Shown here piece after piece: positions 28,162-36,955 of a DNA stretch of 64,000 nt. The translations under genes were made by a program, and so were the position numbers. Position 1 is the first letter of the stretch; each line of letters opens with the position of its first letter. The notes beneath the pieces are model-generated. The model saw nothing but the letters and a program-made list of their open reading frames with translations, was not told the DNA's origin and did no database searches. Origin of the DNA: an uncultured Ruminococcus sp. (lineage in GTDB: Bacteria; Bacillota; Clostridia; Oscillospirales; Acutalibacteraceae); contig CAKSNZ010000004.1 in the NCBI GenBank assembly GCA_934476515.1, positions 59,997-123,996 of the forward strand. Reading direction: 5' to 3'.

Positions 28162-28776
28162 TTAACCAACCTTACTGTCTATGTAATTTTTGGGGTCAGC
28201 AATATATGTAACCTCAAAGTCACTATCGCTGATAATAGTTGTAGTTGGATAATATGTATGTACTGTTGACATGTCGGTAGTATTAGTGACTGTTTGACTT
28301 TCTTTATAATTTTCATAATCTGTTGCAGTGCTACTAAGTTCTATTTGAAAGTTACTTAGAGTTACAGTTGTCATTGATGAGTCAACATGAAGTAATATAC
28401 TTGTATCCTTGATACTTGAAACATCACTAGGCATTTTTGTAGTTAATACCACTCTGCTAACCTTATTTGCCGTTGTGTTTACATATATTTTTTTGTAGTT
28501 ATCACAAGAATTGCATAAGAAAAATTTACAATCGTCTGTTGAAGAAACATCAACGGAAATTGTGATTGTTTTTCCTAATAGAAGCGAAATTGGGACGCCA
28601 CTATTATTCCAACCTACATTTATCCCTGACCGACCGATTGAATTAATACTATTAAATGATATCGTTTTGTTAATCGTATCTCTTGTGATTACAGTAGATC
28701 CAGTGCTTCCAGTCGTTGTCCAAGCCTGTGCTTTTGCAAAATATGTATTAAAATCTGCAAGATTTTTGCCACACAT
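28162..28776 (-). CDS. Tail-protein C-terminal open frame
   Basis: A 204-residue frame from a possible internal ATG (MCGKNLADFNTYF). It has a beta-rich middle (ITISVDVSSTDDCKFFLCN and TTVTLSNFQIEL) like a carbohydrate-binding/jelly-roll module, and the ending YIADPKNYIDSKVG seen in Gram-positive phage tail genes. There is no good ribosome site at this ATG, which supports it being the downstream half of the frameshifted gene. Confidence 0.6.
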   Translation of the reverse strand: MCGKNLADFNTYFAKAQAWTTTGSTGSTVITRDTINKTISFNSINSIGRSGINVGWNNSGVPISLLLGKTITISVDVSSTDDCKFFLCNSCDNYKKIYVNTTANKVSRVVLTTKMPSDVSSIKDTSILLHVDSSMTTVTLSNFQIELSSTATDYENYKESQTVTNTTDMSTVHTYYPTTTIISDSDFEVTYIADPKNYIDSKVG

Positions 28777-28828
28777 ATATAAATTTGCTTGTGTATTGTA
28801 TAGTTTTATATTAACAATATTGCTATCG

Positions 28829-29650
28829 CTACTGTCGTTTATAACAACACAATTTGCTTTTTTCAGTAGTGTTCTTAATTTTTAATTTATTAAGTTCAGT
28901 TTCTTTCTCTGCAAGTTGATTCTTTAAATCTTCAATGTCCGATAACGGTGAAGAAACAATTTTATTAACAAAGTCCCACACACCTTTAGTTGATGGGTAG
29001 TATGTTGTACTTGGAAAATTAATAGAATTAACTTTGTTTGATAAGTTTTCTTTTCCATCAAGCATAGTAATATCAGCCTTTGTACTTTCTAAACTTTCAA
29101 CAGTAGATTTAATCTTTTCAACATCGGCTTTATCAGCTTTACTATTTACAAGAGTATCAATATCGGTAATTTCAGCTAAATGGCTAATTATATCCTTAAC
29201 CACTTTTGCATCACTTTCAATTTTAGATACTTCATTCATTAGCTTAACCAGCGTACCGTATTCCTTTGAAGTTTCAATTTCCTTATCTTCGCTAATTGTA
29301 CTAAGAGAAACCTCCACAAGAAAGCTCTGTGAAGTAATATATTTATCCTCATCAACAACAGTTATTTCACAATTTAGATAACCGGCAGAATCCAGCATTG
29401 TACTTGTTAATTCAACAATAATAATGTTTTGTTCTAAGTCAATTTCACAATCATTAATAGCCTTGACTTCACCATTATTTGAGGCTTTAAGAATGGCTCT
29501 GTAGCTATCATTTAGAATTAGTTCTTCACCGGACATTGTTAGTGTTACATCTATAAATCTGGTTTTTTGGTCACCTTGATGGGCAATAATATTTGGCAGA
29601 ATATTTAATTTGTTTACATCAAGAATTATTGATTGGTGTTTTATATCCAT
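28829..29650 (-). CDS. BppU-family baseplate upper protein, N-terminal open frame
   Basis: The 273-residue frame described under the split gene. GGAGGAAAAT precedes the ATG. Residues 1-110 form the BppU-type N-terminal domain that in lactococcal phages anchors receptor-binding proteins to the baseplate. Residues ~120-215 contain long helices with SKADKADVEKIKSTVESLES. If translated alone it would lack the C-terminal carbohydrate-binding-like region. Confidence 0.75.
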   Translation of the reverse strand: MDIKHQSIILDVNKLNILPNIIAHQGDQKTRFIDVTLTMSGEELILNDSYRAILKASNNGEVKAINDCEIDLEQNIIIVELTSTMLDSAGYLNCEITVVDEDKYITSQSFLVEVSLSTISEDKEIETSKEYGTLVKLMNEVSKIESDAKVVKDIISHLAEITDIDTLVNSKADKADVEKIKSTVESLESTKADITMLDGKENLSNKVNSINFPSTTYYPSTKGVWDFVNKIVSSPLSDIEDLKNQLAEKETELNKLKIKNTTEKSKLCCYKRQ

Positions 29651-29727
29651 ATTTTCCTCCTTATATTTTTAGTCATTACGGGGAAATGACTATATAAAAT
29701 TGTAGAGAAAATCAGAAATTCCCACAA

Positions 29728-29740
29728 TGCAATAATTGCA
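29728..29740. promoter_or_regulatory. Palindrome between the phage island and transglutaminase gene
   Basis: TGCAAT-A-ATTGCA, a perfect 13-base palindrome. On the minus strand it directly precedes a possible promoter (TTGTGG, 17 bases, TACAAT). The operator role is inferred. Confidence 0.35.
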
Positions 29741-29845
29741 TTTTTCAAAATTTTTTAAATAATTTTAGAAAATTATAATGCTAATATAGAATTATGATTT
29801 ATAACCTATATCGTATAATGAAATGGAATGAAAAGAGGAATAATT

Positions 29846-31174
29846 GTGAAAAAACAGATATTAGCTTTGTTTATGGGTTGTGTGTTGCTATGTGTCTTTT
29901 CAGGTTGTGAAAAAACCTCAAAAGCTACCGAAAACAAAACAACTACAACCACTGTTTCAAATGAAAATTTAAATAAAGATGATGACGATACAGATTATAA
30001 AGATATAGACTTAAAAAAGTCTGATAAAAGTGATTACTACACACCCGTTGAAATAAAAAACGGATATGATTCTTTACAAACTGATGACCAAAGAAAATTC
30101 TACGATTTAGTTCTGGAAAGCACCTCATCAGTTGCTGAAGAAAAGGATAATAACGGTACTTATCCTTGTAGCATTGTTAACCTTGAAGATACAGTTTTGA
30201 CTCAAGCAGAAATCAGACTTGTAATTACTGCTGTAAAAGAAGATAATCCAATGCTATTTTGGCTTACAGACAACTTTGGATTTAGCAACACTAACGGTTA
30301 TACTGCTTTACAGTTGTATAGTTATGAGTCACCGGAAAACATCAAGTCAATGCAAAGTAAGTTAAATAGTAGAGTAAATAATTTTATTAACTCTATTGAA
30401 TATGGACTTGATAACTTTTCACTTGAGCTTTTAGCACATAACTATATTGTTGACAATAGCAAATATGCTGATAATGTAAAAAATGCTGATGATGACTACC
30501 TAGCGTTTACCCCTTACGGTGTAATAGTAAATGGCAGTGCAGTATGTGAAGGCTATGCAAAGACATTTAGCTACTTACTTTCTCAACTTGGAATTGAAAG
30601 CAAAGGCATAGTGGGTAAGGGTAGTCAAGAACTTCATATGTGGAATGCAGTAAAAATTAACGGTAGCTGGTACTATACTGATGTTAGTTGGGATGATAGC
30701 AAGGAATACAGCCGTTATGATTACTTTAACATTACAGAAAGTCAGCTAAAGAAAGACCATACAATCAGCAAAGTTTATTCAAAATGTTCAAGTGATGAGG
30801 TTAACGGTACTAACGGTGTAAAGGCTATTAACTTTAACTTTTCTGTACCTGAATGTGACAGTACAGAAGAAAACTATTATGTAAAGAAGGCAGTGCATTT
30901 TACTGATTTGTACAGTTATCAAAATGATGAAATGACAAATGCACTTTATAATGCAGCAAATAATAAAGAAAAGTATTTCCATATTTATATTGATCCTGTT
31001 TATCTGGAATATAACGGTGCAGTTGATCAATTATTCGTTTCAGGTGATCAACTTTTCTTTACTTATATTGATACAGTAAATTCAATGTACCCAAGTAACT
31101 ATATTGATAAGTCAGGTGTTTCTATTATTAAGAAAGAGAATTTATCGGTAGTTACGGTGAAATTAAGTTATTAA
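29846..31174 (+). CDS. Transglutaminase-like lipoprotein
   Basis: An extracellular membrane-anchored protein of 442 residues. The signal peptide ends in a lipobox (CVFSGC), followed by a Thr/Asp-rich linker. A transglutaminase/protease-like core carries the triad Cys in GSAVCEGYAKTFSYLL, His in ELHMWNAVKI and Asp in WYYTDVSWDDS. A ~150-residue C-terminal region is of unknown type. GTG at 29846 is chosen because AGAGGA is 6 bases upstream; the ATG at 29828 nearly coincides with the transcription start expected from TATAAT at 29814-29819. It ends 9 bases before pyrK. Confidence 0.85.
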   Translation: MKKQILALFMGCVLLCVFSGCEKTSKATENKTTTTTVSNENLNKDDDDTDYKDIDLKKSDKSDYYTPVEIKNGYDSLQTDDQRKFYDLVLESTSSVAEEKDNNGTYPCSIVNLEDTVLTQAEIRLVITAVKEDNPMLFWLTDNFGFSNTNGYTALQLYSYESPENIKSMQSKLNSRVNNFINSIEYGLDNFSLELLAHNYIVDNSKYADNVKNADDDYLAFTPYGVIVNGSAVCEGYAKTFSYLLSQLGIESKGIVGKGSQELHMWNAVKINGSWYYTDVSWDDSKEYSRYDYFNITESQLKKDHTISKVYSKCSSDEVNGTNGVKAINFNFSVPECDSTEENYYVKKAVHFTDLYSYQNDEMTNALYNAANNKEKYFHIYIDPVYLEYNGAVDQLFVSGDQLFFTYIDTVNSMYPSNYIDKSGVSIIKKENLSVVTVKLSY

Positions 31175-31183
31175 GGAGAAATT

Positions 31184-31936
31184 ATGAGTTACGATGCACA
31201 AAAGTTTAAGGTAATTAAAAATGAAGAAATTGCCACAGGAATTTTTGATATGTGGGTTGAAAATTCCGAACTTTCAGTTTTGGCAAAACCGGGTCAGTTT
31301 GCACACATACTTGTACCGGGAAAAGTTCTTAGAAGGCCAATTTCTATTTGTGATGCAGACAAATCTTGCCTAAGACTTGTATATCAAGTAAAGGGTGAGG
31401 GTACTGAAATTCTATCTAAAGTTAAGGTAGGAGAAGAACTTGACATTATTGCACCACTTGGTAATGGTTTTGATATTAAACCTGAAAAGAGATATTGCTT
31501 TATCGGTGGTGGTATTGGTGTACCTCCTATGTTATATGCATCTAAGCAAAAGGAAAAGCCTATTGTAATTACAGGTTTCAGAAACAAAGACCTTGTAATT
31601 TTACAGAGTGATTTCCGTAAAGATAATTGTGAACTTTACCTTACTACAGATGACGGTTCAGCCGGTGAAAAGGCATTTGTAACTGATGTATTAAAGAGAA
31701 AGTTAGATGAAATTGATGAAGTTTGTGCTTGTGGTCCTATGCCAATGTTAAGAGCAATTTCTGAAATTTGTAACGAAAATAATGTACCTTGCCAAATTAG
31801 CCTTGAAGAAAGAATGGGTTGTGGCATTGGTGCTTGTTTGGTTTGTGCTTGTGAAGTTAAGAGAAACGGTACAAACGACTATGTTCATGTATGTAAAGAC
31901 GGTCCGGTATTTGATAGCAAGGAGGTTGTATTTTAA
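31184..31936 (+). CDS. pyrK: Dihydroorotate dehydrogenase B, electron transfer subunit
   Basis: FAD and [2Fe-2S] subunit that passes electrons from PyrD to NAD in pyrimidine synthesis. The 250 residues contain the flavin-binding LRRPISICDAD, the nucleotide-binding IGGGIGVPPMLYA, and the C-terminal cluster motif ERMGCGIGACLVCACEV with a later C in HVCKDGPVF. The stop overlaps the pyrD start by one base (TAATG), a tight translational coupling. Confidence 0.95.
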   Translation: MSYDAQKFKVIKNEEIATGIFDMWVENSELSVLAKPGQFAHILVPGKVLRRPISICDADKSCLRLVYQVKGEGTEILSKVKVGEELDIIAPLGNGFDIKPEKRYCFIGGGIGVPPMLYASKQKEKPIVITGFRNKDLVILQSDFRKDNCELYLTTDDGSAGEKAFVTDVLKRKLDEIDEVCACGPMPMLRAISEICNENNVPCQISLEERMGCGIGACLVCACEVKRNGTNDYVHVCKDGPVFDSKEVVF

Positions 31937-32847
31937 TGGCAGATTTATCAGTAAAGGTTGCAGGTGTTGACTTTAACAGTCCACTGATTGCAGCATCAGG
32001 TACTTTTGGTTTTGGTCATGAGTACAGTAATTTTTATGATTTATCAAACCTAGGTGGTATTTCTTGTAAGGGTATTACCTTAAAGAAAAGACTTGGTAAC
32101 CCACCACCTCGTATTGCAGAAACTCCTTCAGGTATTCTAAATGCAGTTGGACTTCAAAACCCAGGGGTTGACCATTTTATTGAGAAAGATTTACCTTGGC
32201 TTAAAAAGCAAGGTACAGTTATCATTGCAAATATTGCCGGTAACACTCAGGAAGAATACGGTCAAATGGCAGAAAAACTAAGTGATACGGATATTGATAT
32301 GATTGAGCTTAACATTAGTTGTCCTAATGTTAAAAGTGGTGGTGTTGCTTTCGGTACATCTTGCGAAAGTGTTGCTAACATTACAAAGTATGTTCGTGAC
32401 CATTGCAAGAAGCCTCTTATTGTAAAGCTAAGTCCTAATGTTACCGATATTGCAGAAATTGCAAAGTCTGCTGAAGCAAATGGTGCTGATGCAATTTCTA
32501 TGATTAATACTTTAACAGGTATGAGAATTGACATTAATACAGGTAGACCTATCATTAAGAACAACACAGGTGGTATGTCAGGTCCTGCAATTTTCCCTGT
32601 AGCAGTAAGAATGGTATGGCAAACTGCAAATGCTGTTAAGATTCCTATTATCGGTATGGGTGGTATCTCTAAGTGGCAAGACGCAATTGAAATGTTAATG
32701 GCAGGTGCTACTGCATTACAGATTGGTACTTGTATGTTCACTGACCCATATGCACCTATCAAAATCAATGAAGGCATTGCAGAATTTATGGACAAGAATG
32801 GCATTAAGTCATTAAGTGAAATTACAGGCTCAGTAAAGCCTTGGTAA
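31936..32847 (+). CDS. pyrD: Dihydroorotate dehydrogenase B, catalytic subunit
   Basis: Oxidises dihydroorotate to orotate with FMN, as a complex with PyrK. The 303 residues are class 1B: AASGTFGFGHEYSNF, NAVGLQNPGVDHF, the catalytic-loop ELNISCPNVKSGGVAFGTS (Cys base), IVKLSPNVTDIAEIA, and IIGMGGISKWQDAIE for FMN phosphate. Full length, with the start coupled to pyrK. Other pyr genes are not in the window. Confidence 0.96.
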   Translation: MADLSVKVAGVDFNSPLIAASGTFGFGHEYSNFYDLSNLGGISCKGITLKKRLGNPPPRIAETPSGILNAVGLQNPGVDHFIEKDLPWLKKQGTVIIANIAGNTQEEYGQMAEKLSDTDIDMIELNISCPNVKSGGVAFGTSCESVANITKYVRDHCKKPLIVKLSPNVTDIAEIAKSAEANGADAISMINTLTGMRIDINTGRPIIKNNTGGMSGPAIFPVAVRMVWQTANAVKIPIIGMGGISKWQDAIEMLMAGATALQIGTCMFTDPYAPIKINEGIAEFMDKNGIKSLSEITGSVKPW

Positions 32848-32893
32848 AATGAATAATAAACCATAAAATCATCATAATAGTAGTGGTGATTTT

Positions 32894-33598
32894 ATGGTTA
32901 TAATAAAAACTTTAGTATTAACATTTACTTCAATAATTGTACTTTTTATTTTGGCAAAGCTAATGGGAAATAAACAGATTTCTCAGTTATCTACCTTTGA
33001 CTATATTAACGGTATTACAATCGGTTCTATTGCAGCAGAACTATCAACAGAAGAATGGGACAATGTGCTGGAGCCTTTAACTGCTATGATAATTTACGGT
33101 TTAGTGGCAGTTGCAATTTCTTATATTTCATTAACCACAATGCCACTAAGGAGATTTTTCTCAGGTAAAACAACTGTTATTTTTAAGAATGGAAAGTTCT
33201 ACAAGAAAAATCTTTTAAAGTGTAAGTTGGATATTGGTGAATTCTTAACAGAAGTTAGGGCACAAGGTTACTTTTCTATTAAGGATATTGAGTGTGCTTA
33301 CTTAGAAAGCAACGGTGTGGTTAGTGTACTTCCTAAAAGTGAGAAAGCACCATTGACACCATATGATATGGGTATGAAACCTAAGAAGGCTGAGGCTGAA
33401 CCTATATTGATTATGGACGGTAAAATTCTTTACAAAAACCTAAAGCAATGTGGCAAAGATGAACAGTGGCTAAATGAAAAGGTAAAGGAAAACGGTGCAG
33501 TAATTTCTGATGTTTTTATTGCACAAGCTGATGGTGAAAATAACCTTTCTGTGTATGTAAAAACCGATGAAAGTGTTACTAATGATATTTTTCAGTAA
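32894..33598 (+). CDS. DUF421/YetF-like membrane protein
   Basis: A 234-residue protein of the DUF421 family, with two or three N-terminal helices (about 4-22, 56-77) and the family signature LAKLMGNKQISQLSTFDYINGITIGSIAAELS. The C-terminal domain is soluble (KTTVIFKNGKFYKKNL, LTEVRAQGYFSIKDIECAYLESNG). B. subtilis relatives (YetF, YdfS) are linked to spore germinant receptor function or are uncharacterised; the role here is unknown. It lies downstream of pyrD and may share its transcript. Confidence 0.85.
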   Translation: MVIIKTLVLTFTSIIVLFILAKLMGNKQISQLSTFDYINGITIGSIAAELSTEEWDNVLEPLTAMIIYGLVAVAISYISLTTMPLRRFFSGKTTVIFKNGKFYKKNLLKCKLDIGEFLTEVRAQGYFSIKDIECAYLESNGVVSVLPKSEKAPLTPYDMGMKPKKAEAEPILIMDGKILYKNLKQCGKDEQWLNEKVKENGAVISDVFIAQADGENNLSVYVKTDESVTNDIFQ

Positions 33599-33636
33599 AA
33601 CTACCTACAATTATTGCAAGTAGAAAGGCAATAAAT

Positions 33637-34062
33637 ATGATTATTATGGCTGTGGACTTGGGCAAAGCAAGAACCGGTATTGCAATCTGTGATAAACTGG
33701 AAATGCTAAGCTCACCACTAACCCAAATTAGTGAATATAATAGGGAAAGACTCCTTGAGAAAATTTCTAACCTAGCTAAGGAAAAGAAAGCAGAACTTAT
33801 TGTTGTGGGACTTCCTAAGAATATGGATGGCAGTGAGGGGGACTCTGCAAAGGGTGCAAGAGAATTTGCAGAAAAACTTGCTGAAATGTCCGGTATTAAT
33901 GTTGATATGCAGGACGAAAGAGGTACAACAATAACTGCTCATAATTACCTTAACTTTACCGACACAAGAGGTAAGAAAAGAAAGAATGTGGTTGATACAG
34001 TTGCTGCCACAATCATCCTTGAAGATTATTTAAATAAAAGAAAAAATCTTTCTAACAATTAA
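33637..34062 (+). CDS. ruvX: Putative pre-16S rRNA nuclease / Holliday junction resolvase-like RuvX
   Basis: YqgF-family RNase H-fold nuclease implicated in 16S rRNA 5'-end maturation. The 141 residues start MIIMAVDLGKARTGIAICD (first catalytic Asp), continue with IVVGLPKNMDGSEGDSAK and end with the DERGTTITAH and VDTVAATIILEDYL motifs that hold the remaining acidic residues. It is full length. AGAAAGG precedes the ATG, and a terminator follows. Confidence 0.95.
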   Translation: MIIMAVDLGKARTGIAICDKLEMLSSPLTQISEYNRERLLEKISNLAKEKKAELIVVGLPKNMDGSEGDSAKGAREFAEKLAEMSGINVDMQDERGTTITAHNYLNFTDTRGKKRKNVVDTVAATIILEDYLNKRKNLSNN

Positions 34063-34074
34063 AAATCAGTGTTA

Positions 34075-34108
34075 AAGCGTAGTAGCATTTGCTATTACGC
34101 TTTTTTAT
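34075..34108 (+). terminator. ruvX terminator
   Basis: AAGCGTAGTAGC pairs with GCTATTACGCTT (one mismatch) around an ATTT loop, followed by TTTTT. Confidence 0.85.
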
Positions 34109-34316
34109 GTGCCAATAGTAAAACCATATATCTCTACACTAACAAATATATTATTTTAAACTGTATGTAGAAATAATTTTTAATAATACCTACTTGGCTA
34201 TACATATTTTATAAAATATTGTAAAGGATAATATTTTCATTGATATTGACCCTATATAATGTTATAATATACGGTGATGATATTGTGATTTATTATTATT
34301 TTCAAGGATATTTATT

Positions 34317-35399
34317 ATGGAACAAAACAAAAAAATTGAAAAAGAAGATCAGAGTGCTTTTAGCATAAAAAAACAGATAATTTACATTGTTGTTTTTGTA
34401 GCACTGATTGCACTGACTTTCTATGCTATTATTAGTCAAAATGAAAATTTAACACTAGAAGGTTTTTTGGATTACACTTTCAGCCTAAAGATTGGTTGGC
34501 TGATTGCAGCAGTAATGTGTGTATTTATGTTTATTCTGCTTGAAGGTTTAAGTATTAGATACATAGCAGCAAAGTTGGGATATAAACGAGGGTATTACCA
34601 AAGTTTTATTTACTCGGCAGCAGATATTTACTTCTCAGCAATTACACCATCAGCTTCCGGTGGACAACCTGCTTCAGCTTTCTTTATGGTAAAGGACAAA
34701 ATTCCAATGTCAGTTACCACCATTACATTGATACTTAATGTTATGCAATATACTGCCTCATTGTCGGTAATTGCAGCAGCTTGTTTTATTTTAAGACCGG
34801 AATACTTCTTTATCTTTGATTCTTGGTCAAAGCTATTGATTATTTTAGGTATTGTTTTTCAGTTACTGTTGACAGTATTTTTTGCTTTACTTATTTTCTT
34901 CCCAAACATTATCAAAAAGAGTTGTGAGGGTGTTATTAACTTACTTTTCAGAATACATCTTTTGAGAAAGAGAAGAAGAAAGCTAAACAAGTTATATCAG
35001 ATGATGGACGAATATCAGGAATGTGCAAAAATCATTAAGGAAAGCCCTGCAATGATTGGTGTTGCATTTTTGTTAAATCTATTGCAAAGAGTTTCTGTTG
35101 TGGCAGTTACTTATTGCGTTTATATGGGTAGTGGACAAACCGGTCACTCATTTATTGATATTATGACAGTTCAAGGATATGTGCTTATCGGTAGTAACAG
35201 CTTGCCTGTTCCCGGTGCTGTTGGTATTGCCGACTACTTATTCTTTGACGGATTTAGAAACATATTTGCAGACCCTGCAAATGGAGAAATCCTAAGCAGA
35301 GGACTTTCATTCTATGTTTGTATTATAGTCTGTGGTGGACTTACTCTTGCCCATCACGCAAGATTTATTATTAAGAGTAAAAGGAAAAAGGGTGCTTAA
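34317..35399 (+). CDS. Flippase-like / lysylphosphatidylglycerol synthase TM-domain protein
   Basis: A polytopic membrane protein of the UPF0104/LPG_synthase_TM family, 360 residues with about eight helices. The family signature is visible in YYQSFIYSAADIYFSAITPSASGGQPASAFFM and in QGYVLIGSNSLPVPGAVGIADYLFF. Family members flip lipids or are fused to aminoacyl-phospholipid synthases; this one lacks the synthase domain. It is followed after one base by pssA and then psd, so a role in moving newly made phospholipid is a reasonable inference. Confidence 0.85.
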   Translation: MEQNKKIEKEDQSAFSIKKQIIYIVVFVALIALTFYAIISQNENLTLEGFLDYTFSLKIGWLIAAVMCVFMFILLEGLSIRYIAAKLGYKRGYYQSFIYSAADIYFSAITPSASGGQPASAFFMVKDKIPMSVTTITLILNVMQYTASLSVIAAACFILRPEYFFIFDSWSKLLIILGIVFQLLLTVFFALLIFFPNIIKKSCEGVINLLFRIHLLRKRRRKLNKLYQMMDEYQECAKIIKESPAMIGVAFLLNLLQRVSVVAVTYCVYMGSGQTGHSFIDIMTVQGYVLIGSNSLPVPGAVGIADYLFFDGFRNIFADPANGEILSRGLSFYVCIIVCGGLTLAHHARFIIKSKRKKGA

Positions 35400-35400
35400 T

Positions 35401-36111
35401 ATGCTAGGTTTTTATAATTATACTGTTATCCTTACATACCTTTCATTATGTTCAGCAGTAACAGGTATCTTTGTAGGTGTATCAGGAACAGGTCATCCGT
35501 TTATTGCTACAACTTGCCTTATGGTTTGTGGTTTTCTTGATGCATTTGACGGTATTGTTGCTCGTTCAAAGAAGGACAGAACTGAACAAGAAAAGAAGTT
35601 TGGTATTCAGATTGACTCATTAGTTGACCTTGTAGCCTTTGGTGTATTGCCTTGTGCTATCGGTTATTCTTGTTACACAAGTCACTACTTAAATTCATTT
35701 AGGCTAAGTGATAAGTGGCACTTTATGAAACCACTTGCTAACTGCAAAATTACAATTTTCTTTATTGTATTTGCACTATTTGTTTTAGCAGCACTTATCA
35801 GACTGGCATACTTTAATGTTATGGAAGAAGAAAGACAGAATAAAACAGATGAAAAGCGTAAGTATTATCTTGGATTACCTGTTACATCATCTTGCTTAAT
35901 TTTCCCAACAATTATGCTTATTCAGTATATCGTTGGCAAAGGATTTGACATTTCACCGTTTTATGTAGTTGCAATGCTAATTGTAGCATTCCTATATGTT
36001 AGCAAAATCAAAATCAAAAAACCGGGACTAAAGGTTATTATGATTATGGTTGCTATCGGTGCAGTTGAATTTGGATTTTTACTATTCTTTAGGTTTATGT
36101 ATGGACACTAA
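35401..36111 (+). CDS. pssA: CDP-diacylglycerol--serine O-phosphatidyltransferase
   Basis: Membrane enzyme making phosphatidylserine from CDP-diacylglycerol and serine. The 236 residues have six to seven helices and the CDP-alcohol phosphotransferase motif DAFDGIVAR...FGIQIDSLVD, in which the segment between AR and G is 12 rather than 8 residues. The ATG at 35401 is one base after the flippase stop; longer in-frame starts inside the flippase gene are not supported. Its end overlaps psd by 11 bases. Confidence 0.92.
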   Translation: MLGFYNYTVILTYLSLCSAVTGIFVGVSGTGHPFIATTCLMVCGFLDAFDGIVARSKKDRTEQEKKFGIQIDSLVDLVAFGVLPCAIGYSCYTSHYLNSFRLSDKWHFMKPLANCKITIFFIVFALFVLAALIRLAYFNVMEEERQNKTDEKRKYYLGLPVTSSCLIFPTIMLIQYIVGKGFDISPFYVVAMLIVAFLYVSKIKIKKPGLKVIMIMVAIGAVEFGFLLFFRFMYGH

Positions 36112-36955
36112 TAAAACAATTGATTTAAACAATTTAAAACAAGACAAGTCGTTAACATTCCTTTACAAAAACATTTTCGGCAGAATAATCTTAAAGGTGA
36201 TTACTCTGCCTTTTGTTTCAACAGTTGTAGGGAAATATATGAGCAGTTTCTTGTCAAAGGGTAGAATTAAAAAATTCATAACCCAAAACAATATTAATAT
36301 GGCTGAATATGAAAAGGCTGACTACAAGTCCTTTAATGAATTTTTCACAAGGAAAATTAAGGCAGAGAAAAGACCTTTTCCAACTGACAGAAGTTTATTT
36401 TTCTCACCATGTGACGGTAAGTTAAGTGCATATAAAATTAATGATGACACTGTATTGCCGGTTAAAGGTAGCCACTATACAATTAGTCAGCTACTATCTA
36501 ATGAGGAACTTGCAAAGCAGTACAAAGACGGCTACTGCCTAGTGTTTAGACTTGCAGTTGATGACTACCACAGATATGCATTTGTTGATGATGGCATACA
36601 AGAAAAGTCTGTTAAAATCAAAGGAATACTACACACAGTTCAGCCTATTGCACTAAATATGTATCCTGTATTTGTGCAAAATAGCAGAGAATATGCAGTA
36701 ATGCACACAGAAAACTTCGGAGATGTGGTTCAGGTTGAAGTAGGTGCATTGATGGTTGGCAAAATCAAAAACCATATTTCTTCCGGTAAAATAGAGAGAT
36801 GTAAAGAAAAGGGAATGTTCCTTTTTGGTGGTTCAACAATCATTTTGCTATGTGATAAAGATGCAGTTGAGATTGATGAAACTTTCTTTACAAACACAAA
36901 CAACAACAAAGAAACCATTGTAAAAATGGGACAAGTAATAGGTAAGAAAAGATGA
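36101..36955 (+). CDS. psd: Phosphatidylserine decarboxylase proenzyme
   Basis: Converts phosphatidylserine to phosphatidylethanolamine. The 284 residues carry YKSFNEFFTRKIKAEKRPF, the SPCDGKLSAY loop, the DYHRYAFVDDG histidine region and the self-cleavage site FGGST near residue 246, where the Ser becomes the pyruvoyl group. GGST replaces the commoner LGST and is seen in this branch. The start lies inside the 3' end of pssA, so the two are translationally coupled and form a complete PE pathway from CDP-DAG. Confidence 0.94.
   Translation: MDTNKTIDLNNLKQDKSLTFLYKNIFGRIILKVITLPFVSTVVGKYMSSFLSKGRIKKFITQNNINMAEYEKADYKSFNEFFTRKIKAEKRPFPTDRSLFFSPCDGKLSAYKINDDTVLPVKGSHYTISQLLSNEELAKQYKDGYCLVFRLAVDDYHRYAFVDDGIQEKSVKIKGILHTVQPIALNMYPVFVQNSREYAVMHTENFGDVVQVEVGALMVGKIKNHISSGKIERCKEKGMFLFGGSTIILLCDKDAVEIDETFFTNTNNNKETIVKMGQVIGKKR

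Larger units (their letters stand above)
28162..29650 (-). pseudogene. Phage baseplate/tail-tip protein (BppU N-domain) split by a frameshift
   Basis: Two open frames look like one ancestral gene. The upstream part (28829-29650, 273 aa) has a BppU-like N-terminus (IILDVNKLNILPNIIAHQGD, MSGEELILNDSYRAILKASN), a coiled coil and a TTYYPSTKGVWDFVNK motif. It ends in an implausible CCYKRQ tail. The downstream frame continues in coherent tail-protein sequence from NCVVINDSSDSNIVNIKLY through MCGKNLADFNTYF to EVTYIADPKNYIDSKVG at 28162. Skipping one base in the A6 tract at 28858-28863 joins them. It is either a pseudogene, an assembly indel or slippage expression. Confidence 0.75.

Noticed and set aside
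25560..29827. Prophage attachment site at tRNA-Thr
   Set aside because: The 3' end of the tRNA is not repeated on the far side of the phage island around 29650-29827, and there is no integrase.
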